Source: JAJFUV01 sp964561215 (GTDB taxonomy: Bacteria; Acidobacteriota; Terriglobia; Bryobacterales; Bryobacteraceae). Taken from it: DNA of 64,000 bases. Made by a program: the position numbers and the translations under genes. Location of the stretch: positions 7,018 through 71,017 of the forward strand of contig CAZLOS010000012.1 of assembly GCA_964561215.1 (NCBI GenBank), in the 5' to 3' direction. Positions 43,193-52,355 of the stretch are shown piece by piece. The notes under the pieces were generated by a model. That model worked only from the letters and a program-made list of their open reading frames with translations, ran no database searches and was not told the DNA's origin. Every line of letters starts with the position of its first letter. The stretch's first letter is position 1.

Positions 43193-45451
43193 ATGCCACG
43201 CCTCTTCATCGTTGTTTTCGCCCTCATCGCGATAGCCGCTCCGGCGGCCGAGATCGCCGTCCGCGGCGGTACGGCCGTCCTTCGCTCGGGCGCGCTTGTT
43301 CGTACCCTGAACTTCGCCGGCGGCGATATCTCCACGTCGAGCTTGGCCGTAGGCGGCCGTGAAATGCTGGCCGAGACGGCGCGCGAGTTCTCCGTGCTGG
43401 TGAGCCGGGAGAAAGACAACCGCGCGCCCCGCGGCTTGAAGCCGGAAGATGCCGGGGAGAAGAACTACTTCGGAGGAGGCACGGCGGCGCGCTGGCGTTC
43501 GGAAGGATTCGATCCATCGCGTTACGACGACACGCGCCCGGATGCGCCCAAGTGGGTGGGCCATCGCGCGATGGAGGGCCGGACATGGAATCTCTTCGGA
43601 GCGGCTCCGACCGCGAAGGTCGTAAGGCCATCCGCAGGGGTGACGCGCCTCGTCGTGGAACTGGCGGCGGACAAGAATCCCGAACTCGCGGAGCTGGTCT
43701 TCGAGTTGAACTACGAGGTCTATGACGGCTATCCGGTGATGCGCAAATGGATCCAGGTCCGCAATCGCTCGCAGCGGTGGCTGAAGATCGAGCGCCTCAC
43801 GATCGACGATCTGCGCCTCGCGCCCCTGACGGCGAAGCCGCTCGCCGCTGCCATGTTCGGCGTCCAGCCCAGCGTAATCGCCTTCGAAGAGACAGGAGGA
43901 CGCCGCGGCGTGATCGCAGCCAGCGAAGTGCCCTCTGCGCTGCGCTCCATCGGGCAGTACGGCGCCATGGGATACAACGACAGCCTGTTCGAATGGGTGC
44001 TCGGCCCGGGCGAGGAGTTCACCAGCGAGCCGGTTTTCTATTACGCCTTCGACGGCCCGGTTCGCCCCACGGCTTCCGCCGTTTCGACGCCGCTCGACCG
44101 CGCCATCGAGGGACCGTACATGAAGTTCCTCAACGAGCGCATCGGGATCGCAGCCGGAAGCGCCCCCATGCACGGTCCGCAGTGGATGACCTGGGCGTAT
44201 TTTTATGATCGCATCGACGACAAACTGGTGCGCCAACTTGCGGACATTGCATCGCGCGCCGGATTCACCGAGATGCTGTTCGACGATGGCTGGCAGAAAG
44301 GCCGCCTGGGCGCCGAAGTGGATACGGTGAAGTTTCCCGACTTCGCCGCCACCAGCGAGTACATCCGCTCGAAAGGCATGGCGCTGGGCTTGTGGGTATC
44401 CTGCTTCCGCGATGAAGACTCCCGCGACATGAAGGAAATGCCGGAAGGGCGCGTGCTGCCCATCCTGCTTCGCTCCACTTCCCTGCCCGGCCTGGCCATG
44501 AGCTTCGCCTCCGCCTGGCGCAACTACTACGTGAGAGACCTGGTAAGCCTGGCGCGGCGCTACCACCTCTCCTACTTCAAGCAGGACTTCACCAACATCA
44601 TGTACGGAGACATCGCCGAGGGACACGAAAGCCGTACGCGCAAGGAATCCTTGCTGCGTGGGTTACGCGGCCTGCTCACCGCGCAGGCGGAACTGCGCCG
44701 CCTTGCCCCGGACGTGGTGAACGAGATCACGCACGAAATCTACTGGGGCACGCCGGGCGTACCGGCCGATCTGGCCGCGCTGAAACACACGGCGCGGTTC
44801 CACATCCCGCCCAACGAGAGCGTGGGCTCGAACATTGCCTGGGAATTCAAGGGCCGCTCGATCACGGCCGAGGAGCATGCCACGGCACTGAGGCGCGGTT
44901 GCTGGCTGGCGCGCCAGCGCCTCTACTCGCACCGGGGCCTGCCGCTCTATCCGCTGGAATTTTACGCCGCCACCACGGCCAGCCACCTGGGCAGCATGAC
45001 GCCCGCGATTCAGGACCGTCAGGTGGCCAGTTGGCTGATGGGTATGCCGGTGTGCTTCTCGGGCGATTCGCGCACGCTTTCCGAAGCCAACATCGCCCGG
45101 TACCGCAAGCGCTTCGACGCGGTGAAGCGGCTGCAGGACACCTACGAGATCTACAAACACTTCCAGTTCAGCGGTGTTCCGGAGCCGACCGACGTGGACT
45201 GGCACTGGTGGGGCAAGCTGAACGAGAAGGGCCACGGGGCCGTAGTCGTGCTGCGCGGCAGCGGCGGTGCGGCACGGCGTATGGTCAACATCCCCTGGGT
45301 TTCGCGAGAAGCCACGTATCGCGTGTCGGGCCTTTTTTCGGGCAGAGCTTACGGAGTGTTGAATGGTGGAGCGCTTCAGGATACCGGCGTCCCGGTCGAA
45401 CTGCCCCGGTATGGGCAGGAACTGCTCGAACTGGCTCCTGCCAGTCGTTGA
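43193..45451 (+). CDS. Exported GH36-like alpha-galactosidase family protein
   Basis: This 752-residue protein has a signal peptide (LFIVVFALIAIAAPAA). A beta-sandwich domain (about 20-300) precedes a barrel with MLFDDGWQKG, ALGLWVSCF and the catalytic segment YFKQDFTN, whose aspartate D465 fits the clan GH-D nucleophile. Later come NEITHEIYWGTPG and FHIPPNES. Enzymes of this clan cut alpha-galactosides and related glycans or transfer the sugar. The ATG at 43193 is chosen because the frame upstream only mirrors the divergent gene. It likely frees sugars for the neighbouring transporter and kinase. Confidence 0.82.
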   Translation: MPRLFIVVFALIAIAAPAAEIAVRGGTAVLRSGALVRTLNFAGGDISTSSLAVGGREMLAETAREFSVLVSREKDNRAPRGLKPEDAGEKNYFGGGTAARWRSEGFDPSRYDDTRPDAPKWVGHRAMEGRTWNLFGAAPTAKVVRPSAGVTRLVVELAADKNPELAELVFELNYEVYDGYPVMRKWIQVRNRSQRWLKIERLTIDDLRLAPLTAKPLAAAMFGVQPSVIAFEETGGRRGVIAASEVPSALRSIGQYGAMGYNDSLFEWVLGPGEEFTSEPVFYYAFDGPVRPTASAVSTPLDRAIEGPYMKFLNERIGIAAGSAPMHGPQWMTWAYFYDRIDDKLVRQLADIASRAGFTEMLFDDGWQKGRLGAEVDTVKFPDFAATSEYIRSKGMALGLWVSCFRDEDSRDMKEMPEGRVLPILLRSTSLPGLAMSFASAWRNYYVRDLVSLARRYHLSYFKQDFTNIMYGDIAEGHESRTRKESLLRGLRGLLTAQAELRRLAPDVVNEITHEIYWGTPGVPADLAALKHTARFHIPPNESVGSNIAWEFKGRSITAEEHATALRRGCWLARQRLYSHRGLPLYPLEFYAATTASHLGSMTPAIQDRQVASWLMGMPVCFSGDSRTLSEANIARYRKRFDAVKRLQDTYEIYKHFQFSGVPEPTDVDWHWWGKLNEKGHGAVVVLRGSGGAARRMVNIPWVSREATYRVSGLFSGRAYGVLNGGALQDTGVPVELPRYGQELLELAPASR

Positions 45452-45487
45452 GCCCGGCGGCTCGCCTCGGCGTACCCTTCCTCAACG

Positions 45488-45493
45488 TATAAT
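45488..45493 (+). promoter_or_regulatory. Candidate -10 box (TATAAT) upstream of the aldo/keto-reductase-like gene
   Basis: A perfect consensus TATAAT ends 21 bases before the ATG at 45515. No -35 consensus and no ribosome site were found, so a short leader of about 15 bases is predicted. Confidence 0.45.
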
Positions 45494-45514
45494 GTTCCAG
45501 CAGTCCATACACCT

Positions 45515-46414
45515 ATGATTACCGGCCGCCGTAATTTTCTACTTTCGTCCGCCGCCGGAGCGGCCATCTCTCAGGCCGCCCCGCCGCAGGCTACTCTTCC
45601 CAAGGTGAAGTTGGGCAAGTACGAACTATCGCGCCTGATTATCGGGGCGAATCCGTTCTATGGCTACTCCCACTTCAACCGTATTTTCGACTCGCACATG
45701 CGCGAATGGTGCACGCAGGAGAAGGTCTGCGAGGTATTGCGCCAGTGCGAACTCAACGGCATCAATACCTGGCAGTTCTCCGAGCACGAACGTAGCCTCC
45801 CCGATATCCAGCGACACCGGGAGTTGGGCGGCAAGCTGCAGTTTATCGTGCTGAGCGGAAAACGTCTCGAAACCGAGCCGGGCATGATCGCCGAAGTGGC
45901 GAAGATGCAGCCCATCGGCATCGTGCATCACGGCGGGGTCACCGACACGTGCTTCCGCAAGGGGCAGATGAGCAAGGTGCGGGACTTCCTCAAAAGGGTG
46001 CGGCAGAGCGGCGTCATGGTGGGAATGTCCACGCACACTCCGGAGGTGATCGAATACGTCGAGGAGCGCAACTGGGACGTCGATTTCTACATGACGGCGG
46101 TGTACTGCGTAACGCGGCCCGCGGATGAAATCCGCAAGATGCTGGCCGGCGAGCTGCCTCTCGGCGAACTCTACCTGGACGCCGATCCGGCCCGCATGTT
46201 TCGGGTGGTGCGGCAAACCAAGAAGACCTGCCTGGCATTCAAGATCCTGGCGGCGGGAAGGCGCTGCGGTTCGGCGGCCGAGCTGGACCGCGCGTTTCAG
46301 TTCGCTTACGACAGCATCAAGCCGCAGGACTGCGTCATCGTCGGCATGTACCCGCGTTACAGCGACCAGGTGAAGGATAACGCCGACCGCGTGCGGCGGA
46401 TCCTGAAGGCATAA
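45515..46414 (+). CDS. Exported aldo/keto-reductase-fold-like protein
   Basis: This 299-residue protein has a twin-arginine signal (MITGRRNFLLSSAAGAAIS). The mature part looks like a TIM barrel: KLGKYELSRLIIGANPF resembles the first strand of aldo/keto reductases, INTWQFSEHER the second, with IGIVHHGGVTD and VGMSTHTPEVIEYV later and IVGMYPRYSDQV at the end. The usual catalytic tyrosine-lysine pair and NADPH loop are not evident, so it may bind another ligand. It lies between the GH36-like gene and ribulokinase and probably belongs to the same sugar regulon. Confidence 0.65.
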   Translation: MITGRRNFLLSSAAGAAISQAAPPQATLPKVKLGKYELSRLIIGANPFYGYSHFNRIFDSHMREWCTQEKVCEVLRQCELNGINTWQFSEHERSLPDIQRHRELGGKLQFIVLSGKRLETEPGMIAEVAKMQPIGIVHHGGVTDTCFRKGQMSKVRDFLKRVRQSGVMVGMSTHTPEVIEYVEERNWDVDFYMTAVYCVTRPADEIRKMLAGELPLGELYLDADPARMFRVVRQTKKTCLAFKILAAGRRCGSAAELDRAFQFAYDSIKPQDCVIVGMYPRYSDQVKDNADRVRRILKA

Positions 46415-46443
46415 GCAATTCGACTCGAATAGAATAGGAGCCT

Positions 46444-48054
46444 ATGGTGAAGGACAACTACGTCATCGGGATTGATTTCGGCACCGAGAGCGGGCGCGTG
46501 ATGCTCGTGCGCGTGGCCGACGGCGAGGAGATCGCGTGGGCGGTGGTTCCTTACCCGAACGGCGTCATGGACCGCCAGTTGCCTTGCGGCGCGCCGCTGG
46601 GGCACGACTGGGCGCTGCAGGATCCGCGCGACTACATCACGGTGCTGAAGGAAGGCGTTCCCAAGGTGATGCGCGAAGCCGGCATCGCCGCCGGCCAGGT
46701 GCTCGGCATCGGCACGGACTTCACCGCCTGCACCATACTGCCCACGCTTCGCGACGGCACGCCGCTGGCCACCCTGCCTCAGTACGCATCCAATCCGCAC
46801 GCCTGGGTGAAGCTTTGGAAGCATCACGCGGCGCAGCCGGAAGCCGTGCGCATCAACGAAATCGGCGCCGCGCGCAACGAGCCTGTCATGCGCATGTACA
46901 ACGGCCGCTACTCGTCGGAGTGGTTCTTCTCGAAGGTGCTGCAGATCGTGGCCGAAGCGCCGGAAATCTACGCGGCGGCCGAGCGTATCGTCGAAGCCGC
47001 GGACTGGATTGTATGGCAAATGATCGGCGAACTGCGCCCGAACGAATGCACGGCCGGCTACAAGGACATGTGGACCAAGGGCGTCGGCTATCCTTCCAAG
47101 GAGTTCTTCGCCGCGCTCGACCCGCGCCTTGAAAACGTCGTCGCCGAAAAGCTCTCGACGGAGTTCTACCTGCTCGGCTCGAAGGCCGGCGGACTCACGC
47201 CCCAGATGGCCGCGCTCACCGGGCTGAACGCCGGAACGCCTGTCGCTGTTGGCAACATCGACGCACACGTGGCCGTGCCGGCCTGCGGCGTGGTGAAGCC
47301 CGGCGTGCTGTGCATGATCATGGGCACGTCGCTCTGCCACATGCTGATGGCGAACGAGAAGCATTTCGTCGAAGGCGTGGCCGGCGTGGTGGAAGACGGC
47401 ATCGTGCCGGGTTTCTGGGGTTATGAAGCCGGACAGGCCGCCGTGGGCGACATCTACGCGTGGTTCTTCCGCGCCTTTGGCGCGAATCCCGATGAAGTCA
47501 CCGCCAAGGCGTCTCAACTTAAGCCCGGACAAAGCGGTTTGGTGGCGCTCGATTGGTGGAACGGCAACCGTTCCGTGCTGATGGACGCGGACCTGACGGG
47601 GCTGATCCTGGGCATGACGCTTGGCACGCAGCCGGAGGAAATTTACCGCGCTCTGATCGAGGCCACGGCATTCGGCACCTACACGGTGATCAAGGCGTTC
47701 GAGAAGAAAGGCGTGCCCATCGATCAACTGGTGGCCTGCGGCGGCCTGCCGCAGAAGAGTCCGCTGGTGATGCAGATCTTCGCCGACGTAACCAATCGTG
47801 CCATCCATCTGCCGAAGTCGCTGCAGGCCTCGGGCCTCGGCGCGGCGATGCACGGCGCCGTGGCGGCAGGCGTTTACAGAGACATCGCCGAGGCGGCTGC
47901 GAAGATGGCGGGACTGCAGGACCTCTGCTACAAGCCGAACGCTGAAGCGCACGCGGTGTACGAGAAGCTGTACGCCGAATACATCACCCTGCACGACTAC
48001 TTCGGCCGCGGCGCCAACGACGCCATGAAGCGGCTCAAGGCGCTGAAGGGGTGA
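46444..48054 (+). CDS. araB: Ribulokinase
   Basis: This is a 536-residue FGGY carbohydrate kinase. The N-terminus YVIGIDFGTESGRVMLV is the ribulokinase form of the phosphate motif, GTDFTACTILPT holds the sugar/ATP cleft, and the second domain carries IMGTSLCHML and CGGLPQKSPLVMQI. It phosphorylates L-ribulose to L-ribulose 5-phosphate in L-arabinose use. No araA or araD gene is in the window. An AGGAG ribosome site precedes the ATG at 46444, just after a TAGAAT box. It follows the reductase-like gene by 29 bases. Confidence 0.93.
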   Translation: MVKDNYVIGIDFGTESGRVMLVRVADGEEIAWAVVPYPNGVMDRQLPCGAPLGHDWALQDPRDYITVLKEGVPKVMREAGIAAGQVLGIGTDFTACTILPTLRDGTPLATLPQYASNPHAWVKLWKHHAAQPEAVRINEIGAARNEPVMRMYNGRYSSEWFFSKVLQIVAEAPEIYAAAERIVEAADWIVWQMIGELRPNECTAGYKDMWTKGVGYPSKEFFAALDPRLENVVAEKLSTEFYLLGSKAGGLTPQMAALTGLNAGTPVAVGNIDAHVAVPACGVVKPGVLCMIMGTSLCHMLMANEKHFVEGVAGVVEDGIVPGFWGYEAGQAAVGDIYAWFFRAFGANPDEVTAKASQLKPGQSGLVALDWWNGNRSVLMDADLTGLILGMTLGTQPEEIYRALIEATAFGTYTVIKAFEKKGVPIDQLVACGGLPQKSPLVMQIFADVTNRAIHLPKSLQASGLGAAMHGAVAAGVYRDIAEAAAKMAGLQDLCYKPNAEAHAVYEKLYAEYITLHDYFGRGANDAMKRLKALKG

Positions 48055-48070
48055 CAGGCGCGCCTGCCAG

Positions 48071-48916
48071 CTACGCCATGTATTTCACGACGCTGTCGGC
48101 CAGGCGGACGGCGGCGGCCATCATCTTCACGTTGTGAACGCGGACCAGGTGCACACCGCGCAGAATCGCGGCGGTGACGGCCGCGGCGGTGGCATATTCC
48201 GTCTCCTCGGCGGTCGGCTGGGCCAGGAAGTGCTTGCGCGAAGGGCCCACCAGCACCGGCAGGTTCAGGCGATTGAACATGTCCAGGCGCGCCAGGACCT
48301 CTGCGTTCTGCTCTTTGCGCTTGCCGAAGCCCAGGCCGGGGTCCAGCACGATACGCGCGTGGTCCACGCCCGAACGAATCACGCGATGCACCGCGGCTTC
48401 GCACTCGTTCACGATGGTTCCCATGACGTCGGGCAGCGGCGGCAGCTTGGCCCAGGTTTCCGGAGCGCCGCGCATGTGATTGAGGATCAGGCCGGCGTTG
48501 TGGTTGGCAACCACCTTCGCCACTTGCGGATCGTACGTCAGGCCAGTCGGATCGTTGATGATCTCGGCTCCCAACTGCAGGACCTTTTCAGCTACTCCGG
48601 ACTTGTAAGTGTCCACCGAGATCGGGATGCCGAGTTTTCCCCGCAGCCGCTTGAGCACCGGTACCAGGCGGCGCAACTCCTCGGCTTCGCTGACGCGCGG
48701 TGAGTCGGGCCGCGTCGATTCGCCGCCAAGGTCGATCAGGTCCGCCCCCTCCTCCTCGAGTTCGATGGCGCGCGCGAAGGCGCGGTCCGGATCGAGATAG
48801 AGGCCGCCGTCAGAGAACGAATCCGGGGTGACGTTGAGGATGGCCACCAGCAACGTGCGGTCCCCCAACTGCAGGCTGCGCTCTTTAAGCCGCCATTCGT
48901 AACGTTTTCTCGCCAT
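48071..48916 (-). CDS. folP: Dihydropteroate synthase
   Basis: This is a 281-residue TIM-barrel enzyme that joins p-aminobenzoate to the pterin diphosphate in folate synthesis. Family signatures are ILNVTPDSFSDGG (N28), DLGGESTRPDSPRV, ISVDTYKSGVAEKV, the LDPGLGFGKRKEQN segment that binds pterin, and LVGPSRKHFL. The ATG at 48916 lies five bases after the tyrS stop, so the two are co-transcribed; an upstream frame would overlap tyrS. It ends tail-to-tail 16 bases from araB. Confidence 0.95.
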   Translation of the reverse strand: MARKRYEWRLKERSLQLGDRTLLVAILNVTPDSFSDGGLYLDPDRAFARAIELEEEGADLIDLGGESTRPDSPRVSEAEELRRLVPVLKRLRGKLGIPISVDTYKSGVAEKVLQLGAEIINDPTGLTYDPQVAKVVANHNAGLILNHMRGAPETWAKLPPLPDVMGTIVNECEAAVHRVIRSGVDHARIVLDPGLGFGKRKEQNAEVLARLDMFNRLNLPVLVGPSRKHFLAQPTAEETEYATAAAVTAAILRGVHLVRVHNVKMMAAAVRLADSVVKYMA

Positions 48917-48920
48917 GGTT

Positions 48921-50126
48921 TTATGCCACCACAACCCGGCAGAACTTCCTGCCGAGCCGCAAGGTGTGCTCACCGGATGTTACCATCTGCTGCGGCGCGG
49001 AGGCCCGTTCGTGATTCAGTTCGACGGCGCCCTCCTTGACTTTGCGCGCCGCCTCGCTGACGCTGGCGGCAAGGCAAGTGTGCGCCAGAAGCTTGTCCAG
49101 CCGCATGGCGCCCGCGACGGAGAACGATTGCATGTCGGCCGGATCCTCGCCGCGGCGAACCACACGGGTAAACTCGCTGGCCGCGCGCGCGGCGTCGGCA
49201 CTCGAATGGAAATCGGTAATGATCAGGCGCGCCAGGTCCATCTTGGCCTCCATCGGATGCAACCCGCCGGAAGCGACGTGCGCGCGCAGTTGCGCGATCT
49301 CGGCCATGCTCTTGTCGGTGAGCAACTCGTAGTAGCGGAACATCAGGTCGTCGCTGATGCTCATGAGCTTCTTGAACATCTCCTCGGGCGGTTCGGCGAT
49401 GCCGACGTAGTTGCCGAGCGACTTGGACATCTTGTTCACGCCGTCCAACCCTTCGAGCAGCGGCGTGGTGCCCACGATCTGCGGTTTCTGGCCGTAGTCG
49501 CGCTGGATCTCGCGGCCCACCAGGAGGTTGAACTTCTGATCCGTGCCGCCTAGTTCGACATCCGACTCCAAGGCCACTGAATCGTAGGCCTGCGCCAGTG
49601 GATACAGCAACTCATGAACGGAGATCGGAGTGTTCTCCTTGAAGCGCTTGGCGAAGTCGTCGCGCTCCAGCAGGCGTGCCACCGTGTACTTGGCGGCCAG
49701 CCGGATCATGCCCTGGAAGTCCAGCTTGAGGAGCCAGTCGCTATTGAAGCGGACCTCCGTCCTGGCCTTGTCCAGCACTTTGAACACTTGCGCCTTGTAC
49801 GTCTCGGCGTTGCGCTCGACCTCCGCGAAGGTCATGGGTGGGCGCGACGCGTTGCGTCCGGTCGGATCGCCGATCAGCGCGGTGCCGGCTCCGATCACGA
49901 AAATCGCCGTGTGGCCAAGATCCTGGAAATGCTTCATCTTGCGCAGGAGCACGGTGTGGCCCAGGTGCAGATCCGGGGCCGTAGGGTCGAAGCCTGCCTT
50001 CACACGCAAGGGACGGCCGGTCTTGGCGCATTCGGCCAATCTCTCCCGCAAATCCTCTTCGCGAATCAGTTCGGCGAGGCCCTTCTTTATATAGGAAACC
50101 TGTTCATCGATCGGTGGAAAGGGCAC
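48921..50126 (-). CDS. tyrS: Tyrosyl-tRNA synthetase
   Basis: This is a 401-residue class Ic synthetase. The HIGH motif is HLGH at 54-57, KMSKS is followed by LGN near 231, and the tyrosine pocket has SDVELGGTDQKFNLLVGR. The C-terminus is an S4 RNA-binding domain (MRLDKLLAHTCLA, AVELNHERAS). The start is taken as GTG at 50126 (PFPPIDEQVSYIKKG), the normal N-terminus for this group; the open frame extends upstream into the divergent gene. A TACAAT box ends seven bases before this GTG, so the mRNA may have almost no leader. Confidence 0.94.
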   Translation of the reverse strand: MPFPPIDEQVSYIKKGLAELIREEDLRERLAECAKTGRPLRVKAGFDPTAPDLHLGHTVLLRKMKHFQDLGHTAIFVIGAGTALIGDPTGRNASRPPMTFAEVERNAETYKAQVFKVLDKARTEVRFNSDWLLKLDFQGMIRLAAKYTVARLLERDDFAKRFKENTPISVHELLYPLAQAYDSVALESDVELGGTDQKFNLLVGREIQRDYGQKPQIVGTTPLLEGLDGVNKMSKSLGNYVGIAEPPEEMFKKLMSISDDLMFRYYELLTDKSMAEIAQLRAHVASGGLHPMEAKMDLARLIITDFHSSADAARAASEFTRVVRRGEDPADMQSFSVAGAMRLDKLLAHTCLAASVSEAARKVKEGAVELNHERASAPQQMVTSGEHTLRLGRKFCRVVVA

Positions 50127-50132
50127 TTTACT

Positions 50133-50138
50133 ATTGTA
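50133..50138 (-). promoter_or_regulatory. Candidate -10 box (TACAAT) of tyrS
   Basis: On the minus strand TACAAT is followed by AGTAAA and then the GTG start. Transcription would begin at or next to the start codon, a leaderless arrangement. No -35 consensus is visible. Confidence 0.45.
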
Positions 50139-50151
50139 CGATTGGAAGGTT

Positions 50152-52242
50152 GTGCTTTGCGGCGAAACGCGGTGGAAAAAGGGAAATTGGATATGGTTCA
50201 CATGGTTGGCGGCGTTCCTGGCGCTCACCGCGAAGCCACTACTTTGGCATTTCGAGTACTTTAAGAGTCCCGGACCTCAGTTTTACAAGCTGCTCATGGT
50301 AGGACTGCCGGTGTCTGCCGTGGCGGTCGCGGTGTACACGCGGGTTCGCCGGCGGGCACTTTGGCGCTACGAACCCGTGATTCTGGCCGGAGTTCTGGCA
50401 GCGGCAGCCCTCGCCTACGAACCGGCTGCCACGCTGGTCTCGGTGAGTATGCTTGTCGCGGCCTACGCGACGGGCAGCACCCTGCGGCGGCGGCTGTGCC
50501 TGGAAGCCGGAGATCCCGCCGGCGACGTTGCAATCGCGGCAGCGGCGGGTTTCGCGCTGTTCTCCTGGCTTCTGTTCTGGGTGGGCCTCGCGCGCCTGTA
50601 TTACCCGGCAACGTTCGTGCTTCTCATCGCGATCTCTTGCGTCCTATGGCGCCGCGAGATTCCCATTCTGGCGCGCGCCTTCCACAGCTTGTGGAAGAAC
50701 TGGGGTGCGGACGCCGAACTGAGCCGGCCGCTCGCCGGTACGCTGGCGGTGTTTGGGGCGGTGCTCGCCGTATTGTCGGCAATGGTCGTGCTTGCGCCAA
50801 GCGTGGCATTCGACGCGCTCAAGATGCACCTCACGCTGGCCGCCACCTCTGCGCGGCAACACTCGCTGGCGCCGCTCACCTTCCTTGACTACTCGTACTT
50901 CCCGCAAGGCACCGAGGTGTTGATGGCGGCGGCGTATTCCCTCGCGGGCCAACCCGGCGCGCAGATGCTGCCTGCCGTCTTTTTCGCGCTCTTGCTGCTC
51001 CTGCTCGTCAGCATTCTCCGGCGCGTCGGGATGGACCGGTTGGGAACGCTGGCGGGCACAACGGTGGCCGCGTCGATGCCGTTCCTGCACTGGACCGGGA
51101 GCGTCGCGAACAATGACGCGGCGCTGGCATTGTATCAGTTGGCCGCCGTGGACGCGTATCTTCGTTGGGAAAAGAGCGGGCGCTTCCGTTGGATCTGGCT
51201 GGGCACGTTTCTGCTTGCCGCGAGTTTCAGCGTGAAGCACGTAGCGCTGCTGGGCGGCGTAGCTATCGGCCTGTTGTATCTGCATGCCGTTTGGAGCGAG
51301 CGACGAAGGCTGCGCGCACTGGCAGCGCTTGCGCTGATTTTCTGCGCGTTCGGCCTGTGCTGGCACGTCCGCGCCTGGTGGCTTACTGGTAATCCTGTCT
51401 ACCCGGAGCGGCTGAGCCACAGCGTCAGCATACAAACGCAAGTTACGCCTGCAATGCGCAAGTTCACCCGCCCCTGGCGCCTTCTTTACAACGGGAAGGC
51501 GTTTTTCGAATCTCCGCTGGAGTATCCCATGGGCGCGGTCCTGCTGCTGTCGCTGCCAGCCTGGTTGCTGGTCCGCCAGCGGATATCGTCCAGCGGTGAG
51601 AGAGCATGCCTGGTGTTCATCGCGATTACGCTGACGTATTGGATTTACCACATACCCGCACTGCGCTACGCCGCCGCGCCGCTGGCGTTGCTGGCGGCGC
51701 TGACGGCAGCGCGGCTGCCTGCACTGGCCGGCTCGTACGGGCGCTGGACAAGCGCATCCGTGACCGCGGCGCTGGCTTATGCGCTCCTGTTCGGGGTGTG
51801 CGGTGCCCTGATCGTGGAGGTGAATGGACCGCAACTGGACTACTTCCGGCGCCGCCTGGACAAGGCTGGCTACCTTAGAGAGGCGCTGCGCACCTACGGA
51901 TCAATCGATTTCCTCCAGGGGGTGGCACGGCCAGGCGAGCGGGTATTCGGTGTCGGCAACTGCTCGTATGCGTACGTCCCGGAACCGGCCGATATGCAGT
52001 GCTACATGAACCGCAACCGGATTTACACGGAAGCCGATGCTGAAACGGTTCGTATGCGATTGGTTCTTGGGGGTTTCCGCTATCTCATCGTGCCACGAGA
52101 TAGGGCGGGAGACGCGATCCTGCGGGCTGCCGGGCCATCGCTCGAACCCGCGCCCGCCTACCAGGACGCTTACTTCGCCGTCTACCGGGTGCCGCTCTCG
52201 CCCCTGGGCGTGTCGCACTCGCAGCAATCGCTGCAGCGGTGA
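50152..52242 (+). CDS. Polytopic glycosyltransferase-like membrane protein (GT39/ArnT-like layout)
   Basis: This is a protein of about 696 residues. Some ten to twelve hydrophobic spans fill residues 15-560, including LAGVLAAAALAYEPA, ALLLLLLVSILRRVG and LALIFCAFGLCW. A hydrophilic C-terminal domain (about 570-696) contains VARPGERVFGVGNCSYAYV. The segment AFDALKMHL in the first outer loop, and the layout, suit lipid-linked-sugar glycosyltransferases of the PMT/ArnT group; the family call is tentative. The start is uncertain: GTG at 50152 or TTG at 50134, both within 30 bases of the divergent tyrS start. Confidence 0.6.
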   Translation: MLCGETRWKKGNWIWFTWLAAFLALTAKPLLWHFEYFKSPGPQFYKLLMVGLPVSAVAVAVYTRVRRRALWRYEPVILAGVLAAAALAYEPAATLVSVSMLVAAYATGSTLRRRLCLEAGDPAGDVAIAAAAGFALFSWLLFWVGLARLYYPATFVLLIAISCVLWRREIPILARAFHSLWKNWGADAELSRPLAGTLAVFGAVLAVLSAMVVLAPSVAFDALKMHLTLAATSARQHSLAPLTFLDYSYFPQGTEVLMAAAYSLAGQPGAQMLPAVFFALLLLLLVSILRRVGMDRLGTLAGTTVAASMPFLHWTGSVANNDAALALYQLAAVDAYLRWEKSGRFRWIWLGTFLLAASFSVKHVALLGGVAIGLLYLHAVWSERRRLRALAALALIFCAFGLCWHVRAWWLTGNPVYPERLSHSVSIQTQVTPAMRKFTRPWRLLYNGKAFFESPLEYPMGAVLLLSLPAWLLVRQRISSSGERACLVFIAITLTYWIYHIPALRYAAAPLALLAALTAARLPALAGSYGRWTSASVTAALAYALLFGVCGALIVEVNGPQLDYFRRRLDKAGYLREALRTYGSIDFLQGVARPGERVFGVGNCSYAYVPEPADMQCYMNRNRIYTEADAETVRMRLVLGGFRYLIVPRDRAGDAILRAAGPSLEPAPAYQDAYFAVYRVPLSPLGVSHSQQSLQR

Positions 52243-52355
52243 CACTTATCGCACAGGTGATTCGGGCAGGCGTCCTTGGTGCAGTAGACGCAGATCTCGG
52301 TGGACGGCTCGCCGCAGATGCTGCAGGAAAAGACCGGCGCCGTAGTTTCGTTCAC
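52182..52355 (-). CDS. 57-residue cysteine-rich zinc-ribbon protein
   Basis: This small protein starts with GTG at 52355, overlapping the upstream stop by four bases (GTGA), good evidence of coupled translation. It carries closely spaced cysteine and histidine pairs: SCSICG, CVYCTKDAC, NHLCDKCHRCSDCCEC, enough for two zinc sites of the B-box or double-ribbon kind. The last 61 bases lie antisense to the end of the glycosyltransferase-like gene. Role unknown; similar small zinc proteins often bind nucleic acid or protein partners. Confidence 0.7.
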   Translation of the reverse strand: MNETTAPVFSCSICGEPSTEICVYCTKDACPNHLCDKCHRCSDCCECDTPRGESGTR

